Source: an uncultured Lacticaseibacillus sp.
GTDB lineage: Bacteria; Bacillota; Bacilli; Lactobacillales; Lactobacillaceae
Direction of reading: 5' to 3'
Length of the DNA: 22,688 bases
Assembly (NCBI GenBank): GCA_934293835.1
Contig: CAKQZO010000010.1
Location: forward strand, 1-22,688
Positions 1 to 6,707 of this stretch are shown here, one piece after another. Below the pieces are notes generated by a model. The model searched no databases, was not told the origin of the DNA, and saw only the letters and a program-made list of their open reading frames with translations. The first letter of the stretch is position 1. Each line of letters opens with the position of its first letter. The translations under genes and the position numbers were made by a program.

Positions 1-237
1 CCCAAGCATGTGGATAAATCAACGGCGATCGCCGAACTGCAGGCGAAGACCGGCATCCCGGCGGCGCGGACGATCGTCTTCGGCGACGGCCTCAACGATC
101 TGGGGATGCTACAGGCGGCAGGAGTCAGCGTGGCGATGGGCAACGCGGTGGCGGAAGTGTCGGCGGCCGCTCGCTTTCAGACGCTCAGCAATACCGAAGA
201 CGGGATCGCCCACTTCCTATCACAATATTTCGCATAG
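1..237 (+). CDS. Cof-type HAD phosphatase, C-terminal end (partial)
   Basis: The reading frame is open from the first base and ends at TAG 235-237, leaving 78 C-terminal residues; the 5' part lies outside the window. The fragment starts PKHVDKSTAI, which carries the motif III lysine of Cof/YidA-type HAD phosphatases, and continues to FGDGLNDLGML, the motif IV aspartate cluster that holds the catalytic Mg2+. The closing stretch (AMGNAVAEV, then a region where the family usually reads A..vt.sn.edGva) is typical of the Cof subfamily C-terminus. These enzymes are cytoplasmic phosphatases of sugar phosphates, FMN or pyridoxal phosphate; the substrate cannot be read from this fragment. A hairpin overlaps the stop codon and a rho-independent terminator follows at 317. 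Confidence 0.9.
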   Translation, partial: PKHVDKSTAIAELQAKTGIPAARTIVFGDGLNDLGMLQAAGVSVAMGNAVAEVSAAARFQTLSNTEDGIAHFLSQYFA

Positions 238-256
238 CAGCCCAGTGGCTGCTATG
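233..256 (+). other. Perfect 10-bp stem-loop over the HAD stop codon
   Basis: CATAGCAGCC (233-242) pairs perfectly with GGCTGCTATG (247-256) around a CAGT loop. The stem contains the TAG stop codon. There is no following T-run, so it is not a standard intrinsic terminator; it may stabilise the 3' end of the mRNA. A proper terminator follows 60 bases on. Confidence 0.5.
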
Positions 257-316
257 GTATCCGCTCGGTGCCGGTCTTTTGGAACGGTAGATTACTGGAA
301 TATTCGGGGACAAACA

Positions 317-348
317 GGGGTTGTGGCTTTTGGCACAGCCCCATTTTT
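317..348 (+). terminator. Rho-independent terminator after the HAD gene
   Basis: GGGGTTGTG (317-325) pairs with CACAGCCCC (334-342), nine pairs with one G-T, around an 8-base loop, followed by ATTTTT. It separates the HAD gene from the aldo/keto reductase downstream. Confidence 0.75.
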
Positions 349-377
349 GGCCAAAAGTGGACGTAGGCGCGGTGACA

Positions 378-386
378 TGGTACATT
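378..386 (+). promoter_or_regulatory. Extended -10 promoter of the YghZ-like reductase
   Basis: TGGTACATT, a TGn extended -10 element, lies 28 bases before the ATG at 415. No good -35 sits at 17 bases. The same element recurs as TGGTACACT at 15304 (lemA) and on the minus strand at 4020-4012 (UvrA paralogue), which strengthens the call. Confidence 0.55.
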
Positions 387-414
387 GAAACCGCAAACAG
401 AAAGGGTGGTAATC

Positions 415-1404
415 ATGTATCAAGCAGATTCACAGCGTTATGCTCACGTGCCGTTGCGCCATGCGGGACAGTCCGGATTGCTTTTGCCGGCAGTGTCGTT
501 GGGATTGTGGCAGCGCTTTGATGCGACCTCACCATACGCGGACCGGCGTGATTTATTGCTCCATGCCTTTGACGCAGGCGTATTCCATTTTGACGTTGCC
601 GACCACTACGGGGCGCCTGAACTGGGATCAAGCGAGGTGCTGCTGGGCCGAGTGCTGGCCAATGAGTTGAAACCTTATCGTGACGAACTCGTGATCGCGA
701 CCAAAGGCGGCTTCCCGATTCATGAAGGGCCTTACGGCATCGGCCAATCGCGCAAAGCGATCATGCAGCATATTAACGGGTCACTCCGCCGGTTGCAAAC
801 CGACTATGTCGATGTGTATTACGCCCACCGGTTTGATGAGTTGACCCCGCTTGAAGAAACCGTGCAGGCCCTCGATGATGTCGTTCGTCAAGGCAAGGCG
901 CTATACATCGGGATTTCGAATTTTGAAACCGAACAGGCACAAAAGGCGATCGCGTTATTCCGGGAACTCAAGACGCCGTTGGTCTTGAATCAGATGAGTT
1001 ATAACCTGTTCAACCGTAACGTCGAAACGACAGGGTTGCTAGACACCTTGCGTGCCGGCGGCGTCGGGCTGATCGCCTATGGGCCGCTTTCGGAAGGGTT
1101 GTTATCTGATCGGTATTTGAACGGGTTGCCGGCAGATTTTGAGATCCATCGGACCAACAAGGCGACGCTCAAAGATGGCGCCGCAGCGGTGGTGGCCAAG
1201 CTCAACGCCCTCAACGAGATCGCGGCCAATCGCAACCAGACGCTATCACAGATGGCCTTGGCCTGGTTGCTTCGCGATCCGGTGGTGACGAGCGTCATCA
1301 TCGGCACGACCAGCGCCGAACATCTGGATGCTAACTTGCAAGCGTGCGCCAACCTCACCTTCACCGCAGACGAGTTGGAAGCCATCGATCAGATCACGAA
1401 GTAA
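415..1404 (+). CDS. Aldo/keto reductase, YghZ (L-glyceraldehyde 3-phosphate reductase) type
   Basis: A 329-residue cytoplasmic NADPH-dependent oxidoreductase of the AKR14 group. It matches E. coli YghZ along its length: an N-terminal YRxxGxSGLxLPAxSLGLW-like block (here LRHAGQSGLLLPAVSLGLW), then the catalytic tetrad D60, Y65 (FDVADHY), K97 (ATKGG) and H138 (YYAHR), the GPYG.G.SRK segment near 105-114 and the SYNLFNR block. YghZ reduces L-glyceraldehyde 3-phosphate and methylglyoxal, so aldehyde detoxification is the likely role; the physiological substrate here is inferred. ATG 415 is chosen because AAAGGGTGG stands just upstream; the frame extends to a TTG at 385 without a ribosome site. 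It has its own promoter and shares a bidirectional terminator with the convergent UvrA paralogue. Confidence 0.92.
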   Translation: MYQADSQRYAHVPLRHAGQSGLLLPAVSLGLWQRFDATSPYADRRDLLLHAFDAGVFHFDVADHYGAPELGSSEVLLGRVLANELKPYRDELVIATKGGFPIHEGPYGIGQSRKAIMQHINGSLRRLQTDYVDVYYAHRFDELTPLEETVQALDDVVRQGKALYIGISNFETEQAQKAIALFRELKTPLVLNQMSYNLFNRNVETTGLLDTLRAGGVGLIAYGPLSEGLLSDRYLNGLPADFEIHRTNKATLKDGAAAVVAKLNALNEIAANRNQTLSQMALAWLLRDPVVTSVIIGTTSAEHLDANLQACANLTFTADELEAIDQITK

Positions 1405-1423
1405 ATGCAAAACGACTGCATAC

Positions 1424-1466
1424 AAAGGCGCTGCGACTGGTGAAAGGTCGCAGCGCCTTTGGGTTT
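1424..1466. terminator. Bidirectional terminator between the reductase and the UvrA paralogue
   Basis: AAAGGCGCTGCGAC (1424-1437) pairs perfectly over 14 bases with GTCGCAGCGCCTTT (1447-1460), loop TGGTGAAAG, then GGGTTTT. The A-rich left flank lets it also serve the minus-strand gene that ends at 1476. Confidence 0.85.
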
Positions 1467-1475
1467 TCTGGCGAG

Positions 1476-3983
1476 TTAGTGGAAGTGGTCGAGGTGGGCC
1501 TTGAGGTATTGGGCGGTGTGACCCGAGCCTTCGGCAACGGCGGCAGGTGTGCCGGTGGCGATGATCTGCCCGCCAAAGGTGCCGCCTTCGGGCCCCATGT
1601 CGACGATGTGATCGGCGTTGGCAAGCATGTCCAAGTCGTGTTCGATGGCCAAGACGGTGCCGCCGTTAGCGATCAATCGCTGGAAGACCTGTAACAGCAC
1701 TTGCACATCGAGGGGATGAAGGCCGACGCTGGGTTCGTCGAAGACAAACAGGGTCCCTTTTTGGGTGCGGCCCATGTGGCTGGTCAGCCTGAGGCGTTGC
1801 GCTTCACCGCCGGATAAGGCGGGGGTGCTTTCGCCGAGGTGTAGATAACCAAGTCCCATGTCGTGCAGCGTCAACAAGGTGCTGTGAATCGCGGGAACGT
1901 CGGCGAAAAGGGGCAAGGCGTCATCAACGGCCGGTGCGAGGATATCGGCGATGCTCTTGCCACGCCAGTGAATCTTCAAGACTTCCGGGGTGTAGCGCTG
2001 CCCATGACACGTCGGGCAGACGTCTTGCATATCTGGGAGGTATTGGATATCCAGGTTGATCGCACCGGTACCTCCGCAAGTCGGGCAGGCCCCGGCTTTG
2101 ACGTTGTACGAGAAGTTGCTGGCCGTGTAGTGTTCGGCCTGGCTGGCCGGCAAGGCGGCAAACAGTGCGCGCAGGTGATCTAAGATATCGGTGTAGGTGG
2201 CCACCGTCGAGCGGATGTTCTTGCCGACTGGCGTCGCGTCGATCGCGACGACTCGCCGAAGACCGCCACGCTTGATGTTGGTGGTGAAGGCAGGCGCCGG
2301 CCGCTGTTTGGTGGCGGTCAAGGCGGGAACCAACGCATCGAAGATGAGCGTCGACTTGCCCGCTCCCGAGAAGCCGGAGACGACGGTGAAGCGGTTGATC
2401 GGCAGGCTGACGGTGAGGTCATGGAGATTGAAGCGGTCGGTGACGGTAACCCCGAAGAACTTCGTCGCCGGGGTCGGTTGCGGGCGCACTCGCAGCGTTG
2501 CTTCACCGGTCAAGAACGGACCGATCAACGAGTTAGGCGCCTGGGCGATGGCCGCAGGCGTGCCGAGGTTCAGCAGCCGGCCGCCAGCCCGGCCCGCCTC
2601 GGGGCCGATTTCTAACACCGTGTCGGCGGCTTGGATGATGGCGGTGTCGTGATCGACGACCACCACAGAGTTGCCTTGCGCTACCAGGCCACGCATGACG
2701 GTGAGCAAGCCCGCAACGTTAGCGGGATGCAAGCCGATGCTGGGTTCATCTAAGACGTACAAAACGCCGGTGGTCTGAGTCCGCAAGGTGCGCGCAAGCT
2801 GGATGCGTTGCAGTTCACCAGTGGAAAGGCTGCTGCCCGAACGCGCCAAAGAAAGGTAGCTGAGGCCGAGGTCTAGCAACGGTTGGAGAATCTGGTCGAG
2901 CTCGCGCATGATGTCTTGGGCGAGCGGCTGCATGGTTTGAGGTAGCCACGCGCGCACGGTGGGGAGCCAGTCATGGAGCGCTTCTAGCGACATCGCGGAG
3001 ACTTCGGCGATGTTCTTGTCGACGAGTTGCTGCGTCAACAGCTCAGGCTTGAAGCGGGTGCCGTGGCAGGTCGGGCAAACACCGAACTCGTAGAAGCGGT
3101 TGAGACGAGCGATGGCGCGCTCGTTGGTAGTTGTCGCCATCGAGTCGGTGACGGCGTTGAAGGCATTCTCGTAGACCGCATTGTCCATGTGGAAAATCTT
3201 GCCGGTTTTGCTCGGGATGTTGATCGCATAGGTACGCTTAGGGCCGTGGCAGACTAGTTCTTGTTGCTCGGCAGGCAGGTCTTGAAACGGCGTGTCGATG
3301 TCGACACCGGCGTATTGGGCGACGATTTGCATGAAGTTGCGCCCCGGTAGGCGCCAAGAGGCGACGGCCCCTTCGCGAATCGTCTTGGTAGGATCAGGAA
3401 TGAGGCGGGCCACGGCCAGCGTCTTGGCCACCCCGGTGCCATCGCAGGTCGGACAGGCACCGACAGAATTGAAGGCGAAGCTTTCCGCCCCATAAAGCGG
3501 CACGCTGACGCCGCACACCGGACAGGTCAGGTGCGCGTCTTGGCCTTGGGTGTCCATCAAGTGGGCGATCTCAAGTGTCGGTGGCAGTTGGTGGCCGTTG
3601 GCGCAGCGTGGTGAACCGAGGCGTGAAAACATCAGGCGTACCACGTTCAAGGCCTCTGTGGTCGTGCCGACGGTGCTGCGGATGCCTGGGACAACCGGGC
3701 GTTGACGCAAGGCGATGGCGCTGGGGATGTGTTCGACCTTATCCACCTGGGCGTGGCCGATTTGGCCTAGGCGCCGCCGCGTGTAGGTGGATAATGCCGA
3801 GACGTAGCGGCGCATCCCTTCCGCGTACAAGACGCCCATGGCCAGACTGGATTTGCCAGAGCCCGAACGACCGGTGATCGCAACCAGTTGATGTAACGGA
3901 ATGTCGACATCGATGTTTTGCAAGTTATTAACATGTGCGCCCCGCACCACAATGTGGGCGGGAATCGTGGTATGATTTGGCAT
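1476..3983 (-). CDS. UvrA-like ABC ATPase lacking the UvrB-binding domain
   Basis: An 835-residue UvrA-family protein, about 100 residues shorter than canonical UvrA. The first ATPase half shows Walker A GRSGSGKS (38-45), a Zn module CPVCG...CPTC (154-180), a further CPTCHGTRF (303-311), signature LSTGELQ (386-392), Walker B VLDEPSIGL and H445. The second half has Walker A GFSGAGKS (537-544), the CPTCGGTG...CPTCHG zinc finger (633-660), signature LSGGEAQR (723-730) and EHD (781-783). Between the conserved STVGT (103-107) and CPVCG only about 45 residues remain, where canonical UvrA carries the roughly 110-residue UvrB-binding domain. It therefore resembles UvrA2/DrrC-type paralogues, some of which are linked to drug tolerance, more than the repair UvrA. 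The start has GTGAGGT upstream and an extended -10 at 4020-4012. Function beyond DNA-binding ATPase is inferred. Confidence 0.93.
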   Translation of the reverse strand: MPNHTTIPAHIVVRGAHVNNLQNIDVDIPLHQLVAITGRSGSGKSSLAMGVLYAEGMRRYVSALSTYTRRRLGQIGHAQVDKVEHIPSAIALRQRPVVPGIRSTVGTTTEALNVVRLMFSRLGSPRCANGHQLPPTLEIAHLMDTQGQDAHLTCPVCGVSVPLYGAESFAFNSVGACPTCDGTGVAKTLAVARLIPDPTKTIREGAVASWRLPGRNFMQIVAQYAGVDIDTPFQDLPAEQQELVCHGPKRTYAINIPSKTGKIFHMDNAVYENAFNAVTDSMATTTNERAIARLNRFYEFGVCPTCHGTRFKPELLTQQLVDKNIAEVSAMSLEALHDWLPTVRAWLPQTMQPLAQDIMRELDQILQPLLDLGLSYLSLARSGSSLSTGELQRIQLARTLRTQTTGVLYVLDEPSIGLHPANVAGLLTVMRGLVAQGNSVVVVDHDTAIIQAADTVLEIGPEAGRAGGRLLNLGTPAAIAQAPNSLIGPFLTGEATLRVRPQPTPATKFFGVTVTDRFNLHDLTVSLPINRFTVVSGFSGAGKSTLIFDALVPALTATKQRPAPAFTTNIKRGGLRRVVAIDATPVGKNIRSTVATYTDILDHLRALFAALPASQAEHYTASNFSYNVKAGACPTCGGTGAINLDIQYLPDMQDVCPTCHGQRYTPEVLKIHWRGKSIADILAPAVDDALPLFADVPAIHSTLLTLHDMGLGYLHLGESTPALSGGEAQRLRLTSHMGRTQKGTLFVFDEPSVGLHPLDVQVLLQVFQRLIANGGTVLAIEHDLDMLANADHIVDMGPEGGTFGGQIIATGTPAAVAEGSGHTAQYLKAHLDHFH

Positions 3984-4011
3984 AGCAACCTCACTTTTGA
4001 CACTTTCTTTC

Positions 4012-4020
4012 AGTGTACCA
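4012..4020 (-). promoter_or_regulatory. Extended -10 promoter of the UvrA paralogue
   Basis: On the minus strand this reads TGGTACACT, followed by GAAAG and a leader of about 28 bases to the ATG at 3983. No clear -35 is present. It lies immediately downstream (minus sense) of the hairpin at 4023-4052, so it is insulated from transcription arriving from the right. Confidence 0.6.
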
Positions 4021-4022
4021 CT

Positions 4023-4052
4023 AAAAAAATGTCTGGCGTGAGGCCAGACATT
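4023..4052 (-). terminator. Minus-strand terminator hairpin in the nitroreductase leader
   Basis: AATGTCTGGC (4028-4037) and GCCAGACATT (4043-4052) form a perfect 10-bp stem around GTGAG. Read on the minus strand it is followed by a run of seven T (4029-4023 in plus coordinates is A7), the form of an intrinsic terminator for transcripts from the right, that is from marR. On the plus strand the same hairpin lies in the nitroreductase 5' leader, directly against its ribosome site GAGGGGGA (4053-4060), and could act as an mRNA stabiliser or a protein-binding site. Confidence 0.65.
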
Positions 4053-4065
4053 GAGGGGGATATCG

Positions 4066-4785
4066 ATGGATCAACACGCATTCGCACACCGTAGTATTCG
4101 GGCGTTCAAGGCAGAGCCGGTCGATTACAAGACGCTGCTTGCTGTCGCCCAGGCAACCAGCTCCAGCGAATTCTTGCAGGAGTTCACAATCATTCGAGTC
4201 ACCGACCAAGCCTTGCGCGAGACGATACGGCAGGTCACCAACTGTGATTTCATTACCGGGCCAGGTGAGCTGTTCATCTTCGTCGTGGATACGAACCGTG
4301 ATATCCGCATCGCCGGGGCCCAGGCGGACACGCATCACTTTACCAACTGGAACGCCTTTTTGGCCGGCGCGTTCGACGCGACGCTGGCCGCGCAGAACGT
4401 CTTGGCGACTGCCGAACGCAGTGGCTTGGGCGGTGTGATCCTCGGCAGTATCTTGAACGATCCGCAGCAGTTGATTGACGCCTTGCACCTGCCGCGCCAC
4501 ACGTTCCCGCTGCTGGGGCTGATGGTCGGGGTGCCGGATCAGGCGCCTGATGCCAAGCCGCGCTTGCCGCAAGCGCTGGTGGTCGGTGAAAACGGCTATC
4601 CGCAGGCGGACTTATCGCTGGCGGCCTATGACCAGCAACTAGCGGCCTATTATCAATCGCGGGCGTGGAATCCCCGCCAAGAGACGTTCACGAGCCTGGT
4701 GCACCATCATTTGAGTGCTGACCAACACCACCGTGATGAGATTGGCGCGATACTCAAGGCGCAGGGGTTCTCGCTGCCTCAATGA
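4066..4785 (+). CDS. NfsA-like FMN-dependent nitroreductase / NADPH oxidoreductase
   Basis: A 239-residue protein with the NfsA/FRP layout: HRSIRAF at 8-14 (FMN phosphate site), SSS at 32-34 before FLQEFTIIRVTD, ELFIFVVDTNR (68-78), AERSGLGGVILGSILNDP (116-132), then LPRHTFPLLGLMVGVPD (142-158) and KPRLP (164-168). The family catalyses two-electron reduction of nitro compounds, quinones and flavins with bound FMN in the cytoplasm. ATG 4066 follows GAGGGGGA by five bases; a TTG at 4051 is in frame but precedes the ribosome site. TTGACA at 3997-4002 is a possible -35, but the -10 after it (ACTAAA) is weak. Its 3' end overlaps the convergent marR by 32 bases, so that regulator is a likely controller. 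A paralogue lies at 14466-15224. Confidence 0.9.
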   Translation: MDQHAFAHRSIRAFKAEPVDYKTLLAVAQATSSSEFLQEFTIIRVTDQALRETIRQVTNCDFITGPGELFIFVVDTNRDIRIAGAQADTHHFTNWNAFLAGAFDATLAAQNVLATAERSGLGGVILGSILNDPQQLIDALHLPRHTFPLLGLMVGVPDQAPDAKPRLPQALVVGENGYPQADLSLAAYDQQLAAYYQSRAWNPRQETFTSLVHHHLSADQHHRDEIGAILKAQGFSLPQ

Positions 4786-5185
4786 GAATGTCGTTGGCGT
4801 CTGCAAGCAGGCGGATCAGTTTACGGAATTTCTTCTTGCCTAACCCATCGCGCAGGTGCTCTAGCGGCTGGAAATAATCGGCCGCCAGACTGGTCGCCAC
4901 CTCAGCACCAGCGGGCGTCAGCGTCAAGGTGAAGCTACGCTTGTCTTGCGGGGTAGTGGTCTTGGCGACCAGTCCTTCCGCCAGTAGCGGCCCCAAGGCT
5001 TTGGTGACGGCGGCGCGCGAGACTTGCCATTCTGTGGCTAGGGTGCTGGGTTGCGGGGCGATCGGGCGATCGACTAAGGTGAGCAACAGGCGAATCTCAG
5101 GGGCCGGGCGACTCAGACGAATCGGCGGCACCAGTTTCAAGAATTGTTGCAGGGTCTCGCTGGCGTTCAATGTGGCTGTCTTCAT
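4754..5185 (-). CDS. MarR-family transcriptional regulator
   Basis: A 143-residue protein of typical MarR length. The winged helix-turn-helix covers about 31-92: PSTLATEWQVSRAAVTKAL gives helices 3-4 with recognition residues near 55-63, followed by LLAEGLV and the wing with its D81-K-R83 turn (DKRSFTLTLTPAG). The N- and C-terminal helices would form the dimer interface. AAGGAGGG precedes ATG 5185 at good spacing. The gene converges on the nitroreductase and overlaps its stop region by 32 bases, and it is divergent from the HD-like gene; either or both may be targets. MarR proteins commonly sense phenolics, oxidants or drugs, fitting control of a nitroreductase, but the ligand and operator are not seen. 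No terminator follows it until the hairpin at 4023-4052. Confidence 0.88.
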   Translation of the reverse strand: MKTATLNASETLQQFLKLVPPIRLSRPAPEIRLLLTLVDRPIAPQPSTLATEWQVSRAAVTKALGPLLAEGLVAKTTTPQDKRSFTLTLTPAGAEVATSLAADYFQPLEHLRDGLGKKKFRKLIRLLADANDILIEAARTPAP

Positions 5186-5224
5186 GATTGTGCCCTCCTT
5201 GGCGGTGAGATGGTTGCTACTTCA

Positions 5225-5254
5225 AGTGTACCCAAACGCAAGCAAGCGAGACAA
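5225..5254 (-). promoter_or_regulatory. Promoter of marR
   Basis: On the minus strand TTGTCT (5254-5249), an 18-base spacer and TACACT (5230-5225) with TGGG before it form a sigma-A promoter about 40 bases before the ATG. It matches the TGGTACAnT style of the other promoters here. Confidence 0.6.
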
Positions 5255-5267
5255 CTATGGAGGCAAG

Positions 5268-5717
5268 ATGAAGCTCGAACAACTACAGACCTATGCGGAT
5301 ACCGTGGCGGCGGCCGGCGCAAGCGCTGGGCAGCAGCAGGCAGTCTTGGCCATTATCGATCACATGGGGTTCAAGGCTAACCTGGCAGGCCATCAGGTGC
5401 TGAGTTTGGAAGGTCAGCTGGTGCAAGATGCGGACCGCATAGACGCGCTAGGCGCCATCGGCATCGCCCGCGCATTCATGTATGGCGGCGCGCACGGGAG
5501 TAAGATGTATGACCCGGCGCTGCCGCCGCGGCAACAGCTGGATGCGGCGAGTTATCGGCACGGTGAGACGACCGTGCTCAATCATTTTGAAGAGAAGCTC
5601 TTCAAGCTTGCCGCGCAGATGAATACGCCAGCGGGGAAAAAGGTTGCGGCGCAGCGGACGGCGGTGATGCGCCGATTCGTTACCGAATTTTTGGCGGAAT
5701 TTGATGGGAAAGCCTGA
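5268..5717 (+). CDS. HD-superfamily protein (YedJ type) missing the N-terminal HD core
   Basis: A 149-residue protein. From residue 23 on it matches the C-terminal two thirds of YedJ-type HD phosphohydrolases: IIDHMGFKANLAGH, then VQDADRIDALGAIGIARAF (52-70), YDPALPPRQ, NHFEEKLFKLAAQMNTPAGK and MRRFVTEFLAEF. Family members are about 210-230 residues and open with MKLEQ...A, then an H...HD segment that binds two metals. Here MKLEQLQTYADTV is followed directly by the middle of the protein, so some 55-65 residues including the first His and the His-Asp pair are absent, with the frame kept. The late Asp of DADR (54/56) remains. GGAGG at 5259-5263 precedes ATG 5268. It is probably an in-frame deletion product, catalytically dead or altered; the missing part is not found elsewhere in the window. 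Confidence 0.8.
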   Translation: MKLEQLQTYADTVAAAGASAGQQQAVLAIIDHMGFKANLAGHQVLSLEGQLVQDADRIDALGAIGIARAFMYGGAHGSKMYDPALPPRQQLDAASYRHGETTVLNHFEEKLFKLAAQMNTPAGKKVAAQRTAVMRRFVTEFLAEFDGKA

Positions 5718-5735
5718 TTTTTTTGACCAAAAGGG

Positions 5736-5764
5736 TTGCAACTGCTGGGTAGATATTGTATATT
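5736..5764 (+). promoter_or_regulatory. Sigma-A promoter of tRNA-Thr
   Basis: TTGCAA (5736-5741), a 17-base spacer and TATATT (5759-5764) stand 36 bases before the mature tRNA 5' end. This is one of the cleanest vegetative promoters in the window. Confidence 0.8.
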
Positions 5765-5800
5765 AATTGGGCAGTTGTTTTTCTTAAAACAAACGTGTAT

Positions 5801-5873
5801 GCCGTCTTAGCTCAGTAGGTAGAGCGCAGCCATGGTAAGGCTGAGGTCGCTGGTTCGAATCCAGTAGACGGCA
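5801..5873 (+). tRNA. tRNA-Thr (anticodon GGU)
   Basis: A full cloverleaf of 73 nt. The acceptor GCCGTCT (5801-5807) pairs with AGACGGC (5866-5872), discriminator A5873. The D-arm is GCTC...GAGC, the anticodon arm CAGCC-ATGGTAA-GGCTG places GGT at positions 34-36 (reads ACC/ACU, threonine), and the T-arm has the GGTTCGAATCC core. CCA is not encoded (GCG follows). The gene stands alone with its own promoter and terminator, and there is no integrase or direct repeat to suggest use as an integration site. Confidence 0.96.
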
Positions 5874-5878
5874 GCGTT

Positions 5879-5906
5879 AGCCCAACTTACGAGTTGGGCT
5901 TTTTTG
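5879..5906 (+). terminator. Rho-independent terminator after tRNA-Thr
   Basis: AGCCCAACT (5879-5887) pairs perfectly with AGTTGGGCT (5892-5900) around TACG, then a T-run. It begins six bases after the tRNA. Confidence 0.9.
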
Positions 5907-5936
5907 TTATTTAATTTACCACCAACAGGAGGGTCC

Positions 5937-6611
5937 ATGAGTCTTTTCAAGTCATTAGGTCGCCTCGCGGCCGTCGTCGGCGTGTTCGCCTTGTACAGCA
6001 TTGCGGACCTAGTCAGTATGGCGCCGTCGCTGTTGACTGGCGGCAAGGCCAGTGCACTCGTGATCGGGGTTGTCTTTGCCGTCACGTTCGGGGGATTGAT
6101 CTACCTGTTGGCGTCGATGTATCGGTATTTTTTGCGGAGTGAGACGCCTAGTCTATTCGGTCCGCGGCGGCCGGATAAGCATGTCTGGCGCTTCATGGCG
6201 GGAATGGTTATGGCCCTCGTCGTGGTTCAGACGCTGAGCTCGGTTGCGGTCAATCTGCATTGGGTGGCGGAGTCGGAGAACCAAAACGCTTTGATGCAGT
6301 TGCTGCAAAAGGCGCCGTTGGCGATGACGCTGACGGCCGTCGTTGGGGCGCCTCCCGTGGAAGAGTTGCTCTTTCGCGGGTTGTTGATGCATAGCTTCCC
6401 GCATCTGGAGCGGCGCGAGTGGCTGTGGAGTGCCAGCATCGTTTCCGCGGTGGTTTTTGGCCTCATGCACGCTGGCCCCAGCGAGCCAATCAGCATGCTG
6501 ATTTACATCGCGATGGGCGCGATCTTCACTGCGACATACGCGTACACCAAAGATATCCGCTACAGTATCGCGCTGCATTTTCTCAATAACTTCGTTGCCT
6601 TGTTCATATAA
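5937..6611 (+). CDS. CPBP-family intramembrane metalloprotease (CAAX/Abi type)
   Basis: A 224-residue polytopic membrane protein with the three CPBP motifs: E142-E143-LLF-R147, F174-GLM-H178 and H214-FLN-N218, the glutamate and histidines that form the active site. Hydrophobic segments at roughly 8-30, 39-62, 86-106, 128-150, 164-180 and 186-202 suggest a bundle of six or more helices. The family includes Rce1-like proteases and, in lactobacilli, many proteins linked to bacteriocin self-immunity or cell-surface processing; no bacteriocin precursor lies nearby, so the substrate is unknown. ATG 5937 follows AGGAGGG; an in-frame TTG at 5904 lies inside the tRNA terminator tail and is rejected. 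The next gene converges across a bidirectional terminator. Confidence 0.9.
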   Translation: MSLFKSLGRLAAVVGVFALYSIADLVSMAPSLLTGGKASALVIGVVFAVTFGGLIYLLASMYRYFLRSETPSLFGPRRPDKHVWRFMAGMVMALVVVQTLSSVAVNLHWVAESENQNALMQLLQKAPLAMTLTAVVGAPPVEELLFRGLLMHSFPHLERREWLWSASIVSAVVFGLMHAGPSEPISMLIYIAMGAIFTATYAYTKDIRYSIALHFLNNFVALFI

Positions 6612-6617
6612 GTAGAT

Positions 6618-6657
6618 CAAAAAGTCGGCCCTCAAGCATCTGGGGGCCGACTTTTTG
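6618..6657. terminator. Bidirectional terminator between the CPBP protease and helD
   Basis: AAAAAGTCGGCCC (6619-6631) pairs with GGGCCGACTTTTT (6644-6656), with added T-G and C-G pairs inside. The A5 and T5 flanks are part of the stem, so it can stop transcription both ways. Confidence 0.88.
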
Positions 6658-6707
6658 GCCGAGCTACGCTACGCCTGCATGCGCTCAGCTTTGCTCTGGG
6701 TTTTTCG

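Noticed and set aside
345..356. Perfect palindrome TTTTGGCCAAAA upstream of the YghZ-like gene
   Set aside because: It overlaps the T-run of the preceding terminator and is of simple composition; there is no second copy near another promoter to support an operator.
5801..5906. tRNA-Thr as an attachment site of an integrated element
   Set aside because: No integrase, direct repeat of the tRNA 3' end or phage-like genes appear; the tRNA has its own terminator at once.
5937..6611. CPBP protein as part of a bacteriocin immunity locus
   Set aside because: No small double-glycine-type precursor, peptide exporter or two-component system is present nearby.
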